In this document: positions 29,048-37,372 of the stretch, piece by piece
Numbering within the stretch: position 1 is the first letter of the stretch
Layout: each line of letters opens with the position of its first letter
DNA from: Nitrosomonas sp.
GTDB taxonomy: Bacteria > Pseudomonadota > Gammaproteobacteria > Burkholderiales > Nitrosomonadaceae
Assembly (NCBI RefSeq): GCF_019752095.1
Contig: NZ_JAIEMO010000013.1
Span: 1-64,000 of the forward strand
Length of the DNA: 64,000 nt
Direction: 5' to 3'
Made by a program: the position numbers and the translations under genes
Notes under the pieces: model-generated
Told to the model about the DNA's origin: nothing
Database searches by the model: none
What the model saw: only the letters and a program-made list of their open reading frames with translations

Positions 29048-29686
29048 TTACATAAACAACCAAGGCTGTTCATTGCGTCGTTTCTGCTCAAATTGATTTA
29101 TTTTTTCAGCGTGCTGCAGGGTTAGACCAATATCATCCAAGCCATTGAGCAAGCACTGTTTACGGAAAATATCAATCTCGAATGTAAATTCTTCTCTTTT
29201 TGGAGAGATAATCTTTTGATTCTGAAGGTCTACCGTCAATCGGTACCCTTCTATTGATTTTACTTCCTCAAATAAGTAGTCCAATATCGCCGCGTCCAGA
29301 ACAACTGGCAACAAACCAATCTTATAACAATTATTAAAAAAGATATCCGCAAAACTAGGGGCGATAATGACGCGAAAACCGTAATCTTGGAGCGACCAAG
29401 GAGCGTGTTCACGACTTGATCCGCAGCCAAAATTTGCACGCGCCAGCAGTATTTCCACACCTTGGTAACGTGGCTGGTTTAATATAAAAGCTGGATTCAG
29501 TTTACGTTGCGATGAATCCATGCCTGGTTCGCCATGATCCAGATATCGCCATTCATCAAATAGGTTTTGACCAAAACCGGTGCGTTTAATTGATTTGAGA
29601 AACTGCTTCGGGATGATGGCATCGGTATCAATATTAGCTCGATCCATAGGTGCCACCAACGCTGTAATTGTTTCAAATTTTTCCAT
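29048..29686 (-). CDS. leuD: 3-isopropylmalate dehydratase small subunit
   Basis: LeuD is the small (swivel-domain) subunit of isopropylmalate isomerase, partner of LeuC. The 212-residue length fits. Family hallmarks are [16 protein letters not shown] near residue 15, which includes substrate contacts, and [14 protein letters not shown] near 87. It lies 66 bp after leuC and 24 bp before leuB in the same direction. Confidence 0.98.
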   Translation of the reverse strand: MEKFETITALVAPMDRANIDTDAIIPKQFLKSIKRTGFGQNLFDEWRYLDHGEPGMDSSQRKLNPAFILNQPRYQGVEILLARANFGCGSSREHAPWSLQDYGFRVIIAPSFADIFFNNCYKIGLLPVVLDAAILDYLFEEVKSIEGYRLTVDLQNQKIISPKREEFTFEIDIFRKQCLLNGLDDIGLTLQHAEKINQFEQKRRNEQPWLFM

Positions 29687-29752
29687 TAATTTATATCGTA
29701 TTTGGCCAAGTATACTTGCTGTTCATGCACAGCAAAAAAATATTTTTCACTA

Positions 29753-31165
29753 TTAGTTACTCAGTTTACGCACATCAACAAAATGTCCTGCAATTGCAGC
29801 AGCAGCAGCCATTGCAGGGCTAACCAAATGCGTCCTGCCACCAGGGCCCTGACGGCCTTCGAAATTTCGATTTGAGGTTGAAGCACAGCGTTCACCTGCG
29901 GTCAATCGATCGTCATTCATTGCTAAACACATAGAACAACCCGGTTCACGCCATTCAAACCCGGCTGAGCGAAAAATTTGATCCAGCCCCTCTTGTTCCG
30001 CCTGTTTCTTGACTAAACCTGAACCTGGAACCACCAGCGCCAGTTTGATATTAGCCGCAATATGCTTCCCTTTGACAATCTGTGCCGCCGCGCGCAGATC
30101 TTCAATACGTGAATTGGTGCAGGAACCGATGAAAATCTTATCCAGGTTAATTTTCTGGATCGGAGTATTGGCGCTTAGCCCCATGTAGTTCAACGCTTGT
30201 TGCATATCATGGCGCTTTACTTCATCAGGAACACACGCAGGATCAGGCACGATTCCATCTATTGTTGTCACCATTTCGGGAGATGTGCCCCAAGTTACCT
30301 GAGGTTTGATCTGCGTCGCGTCTAATGTCACTGTTCGATCAAATACAGCATCGGCATCACTACGCAGTGTGCGCCAGAATGCAACAGCGCTATTCCATAA
30401 TTCGTTTTTGGGAGCAAACGGCCGCCCTTTAATATAATCAATGGTGGTATCATCCACAGCCACCATCCCCGCACGCGCACCGGCTTCAATCGCCATATTG
30501 CACAGCGTCATCCTCCCTTCCATTGATAACGCACGGATAGCACTGCCAGTAAATTCAATTGCATAACCAGTTCCACCCGCAGTGCCAATCTCACCGATAA
30601 TCGCTAAAGCAATATCTTTGGCAGTAATCCCTAGCCCCAAATTGCCTTCCACCGAGATGCGCATGGTTTTAGACTTCTTCATCAATAGACATTGCGTGGC
30701 TAATACATGCTCAACCTCCGAGGTACCAATCCCAAAAGCCAAGCATCCAAATGCGCCGTGCGTACTGGTATGCGAGTCGCCACATACTACTGTCATACCA
30801 GGCAACGTAGCGCCTTGCTCAGGACCAATCACATGCACAATGCCCTGACGCAAGTCATTCATCTTGAACTCAGTAATTCCCAGTTCATCGCAATTCTGAT
30901 CTAGTGTATCGACTTGTAAGCGAGAAATGGGATCTTGAATACCTTGACTGCGGTCGGTAGTCGGAACATTGTGATCTGCAACCGCGAGTATAGAATTAAG
31001 GCGCCAAGGCTTCCGCCCAGCCAGTTTCAGACTTTCAAACGCTTGCGGGCTAGTCACTTCATGCACTAAATGACGATCAATATAAATCAATGCCATACTA
31101 CCCGGATCATCAGATTCAGTATGCACCAGATGTTGATTCCAAAGCTTGTCGTATAATGTTTGCAT
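29753..31165 (-). CDS. leuC: 3-isopropylmalate dehydratase large subunit
   Basis: LeuC is an aconitase-superfamily enzyme carrying a 4Fe-4S cluster. With LeuD it converts 2- to 3-isopropylmalate. The cluster Cys residues lie in [14 protein letters not shown] near residue 350 and in [11 protein letters not shown] near 410. The substrate segment [14 protein letters not shown] is also present. The 470-residue length is normal. It is the first gene of the long minus-strand biosynthetic run; the 81 bp upstream of it holds its promoter region but no clear leader peptide. Confidence 0.98.
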   Translation of the reverse strand: MQTLYDKLWNQHLVHTESDDPGSMALIYIDRHLVHEVTSPQAFESLKLAGRKPWRLNSILAVADHNVPTTDRSQGIQDPISRLQVDTLDQNCDELGITEFKMNDLRQGIVHVIGPEQGATLPGMTVVCGDSHTSTHGAFGCLAFGIGTSEVEHVLATQCLLMKKSKTMRISVEGNLGLGITAKDIALAIIGEIGTAGGTGYAIEFTGSAIRALSMEGRMTLCNMAIEAGARAGMVAVDDTTIDYIKGRPFAPKNELWNSAVAFWRTLRSDADAVFDRTVTLDATQIKPQVTWGTSPEMVTTIDGIVPDPACVPDEVKRHDMQQALNYMGLSANTPIQKINLDKIFIGSCTNSRIEDLRAAAQIVKGKHIAANIKLALVVPGSGLVKKQAEQEGLDQIFRSAGFEWREPGCSMCLAMNDDRLTAGERCASTSNRNFEGRQGPGGRTHLVSPAMAAAAAIAGHFVDVRKLSN

Positions 31166-31246
31166 CAGTAAAAAATAAAATCGAACGTAACGTGCAATTA
31201 TCCCATAAAGTTTACCAATTCAACAAACTAACCACACTATCGCTTA

Positions 31247-32392
31247 TTAATGATTAAATGACTTCATTTTCCATGCAATTAGCATCAAGCCCGCAAGCGC
31301 TGCTGCTGCACTCATAAAGAAAGTGTTACCCGCACCCAACCAATCCCAGGTATAACCGCTAAATACCGCCCCCAAAGCCCCACCCACTCCGTAGGCGACA
31401 CTGGTATAAATCGCTTGACCTTTCGCTTGATGACGCCCCCGAAAAAATTGATGGATCACCATCATGGCTGCAACATGATGCGTTCCATAGGTCGCTGCAT
31501 GTAAAATCTGCGCTATGACAATAATCACTGGCCATTCGACATATTGACCTATCAATACAAAACGCAGGATGGCACAAGCAAAACTGAAAATCAGGATATG
31601 CTTCAATCGAAACCGTTGCATCAACCACGGCATGATAAAAAAAATTCCAATTTCACAAATCACGCCAATCGCCCATAACCATCCGACAAATCCTTTGTCA
31701 TAGCCATGCTCGACGAGATAAATGGAGAAAAACGTATAGTAAGCGCCATGCGCAAACAGCATCAATAAACTGGATAACAAAAATGCCATAACCTCCGGGC
31801 GCAGACATATCTGCCGTATCGAAAGCAACCCTGTAGCATAATGCATAATTTCTTTTTCAGGAATTTGATAAGAAAAAATCACAATGCCCAGTTTAAGTCC
31901 CAACAGAATCCAAAGTAGCCAGATAATTTCCATTACTTCCAATAGATAACCAATGCCAATCACCGCCACAACGAACCCAACCGATCCCCAGGAACGAATC
32001 CGTCCATACTTATCGGTATAATCTCCCAAATGAGACAATGTAATCGCTTCCATCAACGGCAATGAAGCACTCCAAAAGAAACTCATCATCAGCATGACAA
32101 CAAAAATCCAAGCAAATGATTCTCCAGCAAAAAAACCGCAGAAACTCACAAAACCGCTTATTGCTGCGATCTGCACAACCCAAACTCGCTTACCGGTATG
32201 ATCCGCCAACCACCCCCAGACAGTTGGAGAAAAAATACGCGTAACTAACAATAAGGACATCAAAATACCAATTTGCAATGCGCTAAATGACAGTGACTGG
32301 AGATACAAACTCCAATACGGCGCAAAAGCACCAATAAAAGCAAAATAGAAAAAATAAAAGCCGGAAAGGCGCCAATAAGGAAGTGATGGCAT
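31247..32392 (-). CDS. MFS transporter of the HcaT/LacY-like group
   Basis: This 381-residue protein has 12 hydrophobic helices. The loop 2-3 motif of the major facilitator superfamily reads WGWLADHTGKR, and a second similar motif appears near residue 125 (YTDKYGRIRSWGSVG). The start PYWRLSGFYFFYFAFIGAFAPYW resembles the HcaT (3-phenylpropionate) group within the MFS_1-like family. Many betaproteobacteria carry such a transporter, and the substrate is not known. It is single-gene, transcribed away from rubrerythrin. Confidence 0.85.
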   Translation of the reverse strand: MPSLPYWRLSGFYFFYFAFIGAFAPYWSLYLQSLSFSALQIGILMSLLLVTRIFSPTVWGWLADHTGKRVWVVQIAAISGFVSFCGFFAGESFAWIFVVMLMMSFFWSASLPLMEAITLSHLGDYTDKYGRIRSWGSVGFVVAVIGIGYLLEVMEIIWLLWILLGLKLGIVIFSYQIPEKEIMHYATGLLSIRQICLRPEVMAFLLSSLLMLFAHGAYYTFFSIYLVEHGYDKGFVGWLWAIGVICEIGIFFIMPWLMQRFRLKHILIFSFACAILRFVLIGQYVEWPVIIVIAQILHAATYGTHHVAAMMVIHQFFRGRHQAKGQAIYTSVAYGVGGALGAVFSGYTWDWLGAGNTFFMSAAAALAGLMLIAWKMKSFNH

Positions 32393-32880
32393 ACTTTAGA
32401 TTAATTGATGCAATGATTAAACAAGGGATTGTCGGCAAAAGTGAAAATATGAAACTCACTGAACCAAAGGATAGCAGCTAAATAAGATGCTGCAATTAAT
32501 TTTAAATGATCCCACAACAATGCAGACCTGCAAAAAATTTCAGCAAAATTTGTTGCAACGCTTTACTCAAAAAAACGTAAATTATGCGTAACATAAATTT
32601 GAATCAAGAGTCAGCTGGATAATTTATTTGTTTGCAACCGATCTATTGGTAGATAGTTGACAATCCACAAACCCTTCGATAGTCTCCGTGAACGGATCGG
32701 ATTTTGTATTTATGCACACTCACCATGTTCTGAATAAATTGAAAGAAGTGTTGACAGGGTGCCACAATTATTACCTCATACCTTCCTTTATCAACTAGTC
32801 TCGGTTTTGTGCATTACATAAATACATTCTTTTCATCGAGATCAAATATAACTACATGTTAATTTAAAAAGGAGAAAATG
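32393..32880. other. 485-bp intergenic region between MFS and rubrerythrin genes
   Basis: This divergent control region holds no gene that I can support. Two TTGACA elements face rubrerythrin, at 32657-32662 and 32751-32756, but neither has a good -10 at 16-18 bp (TAGTCT and CTCATA are the nearest). A TCCGT-GA-ACGGA palindrome lies at 32685-32696. AAAGGAG at 32868-32874 is the ribosome binding site for rubrerythrin. I found no FNR, Fur or OxyR-like box with confidence. Confidence 0.5.
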
Positions 32881-33300
32881 ATGGAACTTAAAGGATCTAA
32901 AACTGAAGGCAATCTGAAAGCCGCTTTTGCCGGAGAATCTCAAGCCAATCGCCGCTACTTATATTTCGCAGCTAAAGCGGATGTAGAAGGGCAAAATGAT
33001 GTGGCTGCTGTATTTCGTTCTACTGCGGAAGGTGAAACCGGCCATGCCCATGGTCATTTGGAATATCTGGAAAATTGCGGTGATCCAGCTACTGGCATGC
33101 CATTCGGCGCTTCTCGTGACAATCTGAAAACGGCCATTGCAGGTGAAACACATGAATACACGGACATGTATCCCGGCATGGCCAAAACAGCACGCGATGA
33201 AGGATTTGATGAAGTCGCCGACTGGTTTGAAACACTAGCCAAGGCCGAGCGTTCTCATGCGAATCGCTTTCAACGCGCATTAGATAGTTTAGCTGACTAA
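32881..33300 (+). CDS. Rubrerythrin, diiron domain only
   Basis: The product is a ferritin-like four-helix protein of 139 residues that begins [20 protein letters not shown]. The diiron ligands appear as Glu in [35 protein letters not shown] and [10 protein letters not shown]. The C-terminal rubredoxin (Cys4 iron) domain of classical rubrerythrin is missing, so electrons must come from a separate partner. The family reduces hydrogen peroxide. I prefer the second ATG (32881) because AAAGGAG then has a 6-base spacing. The Fe-S and DUF3501 genes follow on the same strand. Confidence 0.95.
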   Translation: MELKGSKTEGNLKAAFAGESQANRRYLYFAAKADVEGQNDVAAVFRSTAEGETGHAHGHLEYLENCGDPATGMPFGASRDNLKTAIAGETHEYTDMYPGMAKTARDEGFDEVADWFETLAKAERSHANRFQRALDSLAD

Positions 33301-33322
33301 TTCGGTGCTTTAGTTTGAATCA

Positions 33323-33361
33323 ACAGGGGTTTAATCAAAGTCTATCTGGATAAGCCCCTGT
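33323..33361 (+). terminator. Intercistronic hairpin after rubrerythrin
   Basis: ACAGGGG at 33323-33329 pairs perfectly with CCCCTGT at 33355-33361, and the stem can extend inward. No strong T-run follows (ATTGCTTTATT), so it is more likely a partial terminator or a 3'-end stabiliser that lets rubrerythrin be made in excess of the downstream genes. The Fe-S gene starts ~40 bp later. Confidence 0.55.
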
Positions 33362-33399
33362 ATTGCTTTATTCGAATTTTTTGATACGTAAAATTCATC

Positions 33400-34770
33400 A
33401 TGACCATCAGCGAAGGAAGTCTCGAAGCACCCAAGCGTCATCCAATCGATTGGAAGAATCCCGATTTTTATAATGAAGCCAGCTTGAACCAGGAATTGGA
33501 GCGGGTTTTCGATATTTGCCACGGATGTCGGCGCTGCGTTAATTTATGCACAGCCTTTCCACGCCTGTTTGATCTAATTGATGAAAGCACCACAGGCGAA
33601 TTGGATAGCGTCAATAAAAACCAGTTCTGGGAAGTGGTTGAGCGCTGTTATCTTTGCGACATGTGTTTTATGACCAAATGTCCTTATGTGCCGCCACATG
33701 AATGGAACATTGATTTCCCTCATTTAATGCTGCGTGCAAAAACAGTCAAATATAAATACAAAGGTGCAGGATTTCGTGACAAATTGCTCTCAAATACCGA
33801 TTTGATAGGTAAGTTGGCCACCATTCCTGTCGTGGTTCAAACCGTTAATGCAGTAAACAAGACACCCATTACTCGCAAGTTAATGGATGGCATGTTGGGC
33901 ATTCATGCTGATAGAAAATTGCCCGAATATGCAACCCAGACATTCCGCTCAAATGCTGAACCCAGCAACGCTTTCCCCGTTATTAACGGTGCGCGTACGC
34001 CTGGACAAGTTGCTATCTACGCAACTTGTTACATCAACTATAATGAGCCTGGCATTGGACACGATTTATTAAAAATCTTGCAGCATAATGAAATCCCGAC
34101 TTGCCTGGCAGAAAAAGAAGCTTGTTGCGGAATGCCCAAACTGGAATTGGGTGATTTGGAGGCGGTAGAAAAACTTAAAAACGAGAATATCCCGCATTTA
34201 CTAAAATTAGCCCAAGAGGGATATGCCATTCTCACCGCGGTGCCTTCTTGTACGTTAATGTACAAGAAGGAATTGCCACTATTATTTCCACAGGATAAAG
34301 CAGTTCAAGCCGTCGCTGCTGCGATGTTTGATCCATTTGAATACTTGGTATTAAGAAATCAGGATAAATTACTTAAAACAGATTTCAAGAAACCCCTTGG
34401 CACTGTGGCTTATCATATACCTTGTCATCAACGTGTACAAAACATTGGAAAAAAAACACGCGATATACTGCAGCTTATTCCAGAAACAACCATCAATACT
34501 GTCGAGCGCTGCTCAGGTCATGACGGAACCTGGGGCGTGAAAAGCGAACACTTTGCGGATTCCATGAAAATAGGTCGTCCCGTTTTCAAACAAATGGCCG
34601 CTTCTGACCCGGATTACATCAGCTCAGACTGCGCCATTGCTGCGCGGCATATTGAGCAAGGTATCGGTGCAAGTAAGGCGCAAAAGCTGCATCCACTTAC
34701 TCTATTGCGCATGGCGTACGATTTTGACGCCGAGCATCAACCGATTGACGACGTTAAACCAATTACCTAA
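33400..34770 (+). CDS. GlpC/HdrD-like Fe-S oxidoreductase with two CCG domains
   Basis: This 456-residue soluble protein has two N-terminal 4Fe-4S sites: Cys40, 43, 46, 50 and Cys83, 86, 89, 94 (the last spacing is four residues instead of three). Two cysteine-rich CCG domains follow, with the motifs EACCGMP (~245) and PCHQR...ERCSGHDGTWG (~345-375), as in GlpC and heterodisulfide reductase subunit D. Such proteins pass electrons between a quinone or carrier and a redox partner. Its place right after a rubrerythrin that lacks rubredoxin makes it the likely electron donor; that is inference. It is not next to glpA or glpB, so a glycerol-phosphate role is unlikely. Confidence 0.9.
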   Translation: MTISEGSLEAPKRHPIDWKNPDFYNEASLNQELERVFDICHGCRRCVNLCTAFPRLFDLIDESTTGELDSVNKNQFWEVVERCYLCDMCFMTKCPYVPPHEWNIDFPHLMLRAKTVKYKYKGAGFRDKLLSNTDLIGKLATIPVVVQTVNAVNKTPITRKLMDGMLGIHADRKLPEYATQTFRSNAEPSNAFPVINGARTPGQVAIYATCYINYNEPGIGHDLLKILQHNEIPTCLAEKEACCGMPKLELGDLEAVEKLKNENIPHLLKLAQEGYAILTAVPSCTLMYKKELPLLFPQDKAVQAVAAAMFDPFEYLVLRNQDKLLKTDFKKPLGTVAYHIPCHQRVQNIGKKTRDILQLIPETTINTVERCSGHDGTWGVKSEHFADSMKIGRPVFKQMAASDPDYISSDCAIAARHIEQGIGASKAQKLHPLTLLRMAYDFDAEHQPIDDVKPIT

Positions 34771-34792
34771 GTCCATTTATAATGAGAAACAC

Positions 34793-35383
34793 ATGGTTAA
34801 AATTACTCGTGATGATTTGTTAACACTGGAAGCCTATGCCAAAATCCGCAAGGATTTTCGCACCCAAGTGATGGCACATAAGAAAACGCGCAAAATCCCC
34901 CTGGGACAAAATATCACGCTTATCTTCGAAGACGCTGTCACCGTTCGTTATCAAATTCAGGAAATGTTGTACGTCGAGCGCATCTTTCACGAAGATGAAA
35001 TCATGCACGAACTGGAAACATATACACCGTTGATTCCCGATGGACATAACTGGAAGGCTACGATGTTGATTGAATACCCGGATCCTGCGATACGCGCCGT
35101 TAAACTGGCCGGTTTGATCGGCATTGAAGATAAAGTATGGGTCAGAATCGCAGGGCATACACCCGTATATGCTATTGCTGACGAAGATCTGGAACGGGAA
35201 AATAGCGAAAAAACTTCAGCGGTTCATTTTCTTCGCTTTGAGCTCACCCTTGATATGATTCAAGAACTTCAGGAAGGTGCAGCATTAAGTATCGGTGTTG
35301 ATCATCCCGCTTATCAAGCAACGATTGATGCCGTCGACAGCAATATCCGCACCTCATTGTTGCAAGACTTATCCGGCGCATGA
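34793..35383 (+). CDS. DUF3501 family protein
   Basis: This 196-residue soluble protein starts at ATG 34793 (MVKITRDDLLTLEAYAKIRKDFR). The frame is open further upstream but overlaps the Fe-S gene, and only this start gives the family N-terminus. It matches my memory of DUF3501, a family found beside rubrerythrin and GlpC-like proteins; no function is established. A conserved-looking core includes ITLIFEDAVTVRYQIQEML and MLIEYPDP. There are no metal-binding Cys clusters. It overlaps the next gene by four bases (ATGA). Confidence 0.85.
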   Translation: MVKITRDDLLTLEAYAKIRKDFRTQVMAHKKTRKIPLGQNITLIFEDAVTVRYQIQEMLYVERIFHEDEIMHELETYTPLIPDGHNWKATMLIEYPDPAIRAVKLAGLIGIEDKVWVRIAGHTPVYAIADEDLERENSEKTSAVHFLRFELTLDMIQELQEGAALSIGVDHPAYQATIDAVDSNIRTSLLQDLSGA

Positions 35384-35886
35384 AACGAATTTGCGTTTTA
35401 CTCTGTATTTTGTTGTTTGCCTGCGCCAAACCACCTTTCAAGGATCAATTCGAAAGCGACAAGCCATGGATTGAGCAATTAACACAACTTCCCGCTTATC
35501 CAGATACCACAAACTTGATGGAATTCGATGCGGGTGTTGTCTCCAGTAATCATTATTTGATTGATACAACTTCCATTAATATTGGTGAAGATGGCGTAAT
35601 CCGCTTTACTTTAGTCGTCAAATCATCGACAGGCGCTCTCAATGTCAGCTACGAGGGCATCCGTTGCGCTACCAGCGAACGAAAACTGTATGCACTCGGA
35701 AGAGATGATAAAACCTGGATACAACCTCGTACACCGGAATGGCAAAAAATTGAATTGGTGCAGCAATTTAACGCGCAACGTGAACTGGCTAAAAATATCT
35801 TTTGTCCGCATCGTCAAATCGTAACCAGCACGGAAGATGCTATTCAAGCTTTAAAAGCCGGGATACATCGTACTATTTACCGCTAA
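35380..35886 (+). CDS. CNP1-like family lipoprotein
   Basis: The 168-residue product starts with a short hydrophobic leader and a lipobox (LLFACAK, with the lipidated Cys at about residue 15), so it should be an envelope lipoprotein. The body matches the CNP1-like family (named after a cryptic neisserial protein) in IRFTLVVKSSTGALNVSYEG and IRCATSERKLYALG. Two further Cys (in IRCAT and IFCPH) could form a disulfide. Function unknown. Its start overlaps the DUF3501 stop (ATGA), so translation is coupled to the redox cluster. Confidence 0.85.
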   Translation: MKRICVLLCILLFACAKPPFKDQFESDKPWIEQLTQLPAYPDTTNLMEFDAGVVSSNHYLIDTTSINIGEDGVIRFTLVVKSSTGALNVSYEGIRCATSERKLYALGRDDKTWIQPRTPEWQKIELVQQFNAQRELAKNIFCPHRQIVTSTEDAIQALKAGIHRTIYR

Positions 35887-36128
35887 TAAGCAGAGCTATA
35901 CATATATCGCTATGCTCGGCTCGAATTAAATTCTTCCATAGAATCACGAACAGTGACAACAAAGCAACAATATGATTCATCAATAATATTCTAAATTCGC
36001 GATCTATCACCCCTCGCGTGATCTTGAAATAGCAAGTATCAACAAAAAACTAAAAAGCCATTACTCGACACTTTCAATTTTATCAACCCAGCGATTAATC
36101 ATTTGTCTAATTGCCAATCCACCTTATG

Positions 36129-36142
36129 TTGATTTACATCAA
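36129..36142 (+). promoter_or_regulatory. Perfect FNR/ANR-type operator
   Basis: TTGATTTACATCAA fits the FNR consensus TTGAT-N4-ATCAA at every defined base. Its centre is 36135.5. A start site 41.5 bp downstream would fall near 36177, which leaves GATAAT at 36164-36169 in the right place for a -10 element: the geometry of a class II FNR-activated promoter. It faces the PEP-CTERM gene. Confidence 0.7.
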
Positions 36143-36163
36143 ATTGGTTTACAGTGACCATAA

Positions 36164-36169
36164 GATAAT
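36164..36169 (+). promoter_or_regulatory. -10 element of the predicted FNR-dependent promoter
   Basis: GATAAT lies 21 bp after the FNR box, where a -10 hexamer is expected for a box centred at -41.5. There is no good sigma-70 -35, as is normal for class II activator-dependent promoters. The downstream gene is 36350-37093. Confidence 0.5.
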
Positions 36170-36349
36170 GAACTATTGTAATACAGAGAAAAGTTGAATC
36201 CGCCAAGTATAAAAGAGCATAGAAGATAATCTAGAAGAACCAAAATTACCCTTGGATTACCCTTAGGTTATTTCCAAATCAAGAATTCACACAACATGAT
36301 TGCTTTGTTTATTTAGTTATGAAGTTAGTTTGTTTTTAGGAGAAGAATT

Positions 36350-37093
36350 ATGAAGACTTATAAAGCCAATATTATCAATATCATATTTGGTGGTTTGATT
36401 TTTGTGAGCGTTAATTCCGCTCATGCAGTTACGCTATTCAGCGATGATTTTAGCGGCACCAGTCTGGGGCCTACATGGGATGTTCAAAGAGGCTATGCCA
36501 CCATGGATGATGGGTGGGTCAGAACGCAGGGTTCTACACCCGGAAGCTGAGATGCTTTTATTATGACGCATGAAGGAGATTCCACTTGGTCGAATTATCA
36601 GTTAACGACTCGTTTCAACCCGTTGGGTGGCGGCGATGATTGGTACAACGGTCAAATACAATTTCGGGTACAAGATATGCATGCATGGACGGAAGGGACG
36701 TATTATAGACTGCAAATATATACGCCAAATGCAAACCCCGGATTTCCATCAGACTCCATAGTATTCAGCAAGATAGTAGATGACATTACTATATTTAATG
36801 TCACTCGTATCTTAGATCAAGGGATTCTGAACAGCACCGATAACACGGTCGATATTCTCGCGGTGGGTAGCAACTTCGATATCACAATCAATGGAACAAC
36901 TGCCGCACATTTCCATGATGACAATCCTATTCTCACCGGCGGAATAGCGCTGGGTTCGATCTGGGAATCAACGACTCGCTATGATTACGTCAACGTTACG
37001 GCTGTCCCGGAACCCGAAACCTATGTCATGTTATTAGCTGGTCTAGGGTTGATCGGATTCATGGCACGTAGGAGAAAAGATTCAGCGGTGTAA
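36350..37093 (+). pseudogene. PEP-CTERM exported protein, interrupted by an in-frame TGA
   Basis: The frame from ATG 36350 runs to 37093 (247 codons) with one stop, TGA at 36548-36550 (codon 67); the two parts are in the same frame. Part one has a signal peptide (to SAHA, about residue 26) and the start of a beta-rich domain (FSDDFSGTSLGPTWDV). Part two continues that domain, a concanavalin-like jelly roll as in DUF1080/LamG-type proteins, and ends with the sorting tail VPEPETYVMLLAGLGLIGFMARRRK. PEP-CTERM tails are processed by exosortase during export with exopolysaccharide. The lesion may be a recent mutation, read-through, or a sequencing error. Confidence 0.88.
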
Positions 37094-37108
37094 TTTAGAC
37101 TTAATTAA

Positions 37109-37136
37109 GAACGGGGGCTTAGGTTCCCGTTTTTAT
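37109..37136 (+). terminator. Intrinsic terminator after the PEP-CTERM gene
   Basis: AACGGG at 37110-37115 pairs with CCCGTT at 37126-37131, followed by a T-run (TTTTTATT). It lies 16 bp after the stop codon and separates this gene from rh50. Confidence 0.75.
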
Positions 37137-37175
37137 TAAGTGCTATGAATTAACAATAATCCATGGTTCTCTGGC

Positions 37176-37200
37176 TGTCATCCTGAAAAATACGATGACA
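37176..37200. repeat. Inverted repeat upstream of rh50
   Basis: TGTCATC at 37176-37182 and GATGACA at 37194-37200 are a perfect 7-bp inverted repeat around 11 bases. It lies about 70 bp ahead of the predicted rh50 -35 element and could be an activator site or a hairpin. No family match is recognised. Confidence 0.4.
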
Positions 37201-37269
37201 ACCCCCTCCAGGAGTCTATCCGCTTCATAATTATTTCTCTAATCCCTATTGTCTTTAAGGTAATTAAAG

Positions 37270-37297
37270 TTCACACTCCCGATGGGGTTTTTATAAT
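37270..37297 (+). promoter_or_regulatory. Predicted sigma-70 promoter of rh50
   Basis: TTCACA at 37270-37275 and TATAAT at 37292-37297 are 16 bp apart, one base off consensus at -35 and perfect at -10. Just upstream, CTTTAA at 37253-37258 and TTAAAG at 37264-37269 form an inverted repeat that abuts the -35 and could be a regulator site. The leader would be about 70 bases. Confidence 0.6.
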
Positions 37298-37372
37298 TTT
37301 AATATCCTACGCCCCTTCCTCTGAATTTCGTCGAGGATTAACCCGAGAAATCACTAAAATAAGGAAAATCAC

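Larger units (their letters stand above)
35887..36349. other. 463-bp control region before the PEP-CTERM gene
   Basis: No gene is supported here. The first 230 bp are AT-rich and featureless to my eye. At 36129-36142 lies a perfect FNR-type box (given separately), followed by a -10-like element. AGGAGAAG just before ATG 36350 is a strong ribosome binding site. The predicted mRNA leader would be about 170 bases. Confidence 0.5.

Noticed and set aside
32751..32780. TTGACA promoter for rubrerythrin
   Set aside because: The -10 at 18 bp (CTCATA) is poor; noted in the intergenic entry but not called as a promoter.
36548..36550. TGA in the PEP-CTERM gene as a selenocysteine codon
   Set aside because: PEP-CTERM proteins of this kind are not redox enzymes, and I see no SECIS-like hairpin directly after the codon; mutation, error or read-through are simpler.
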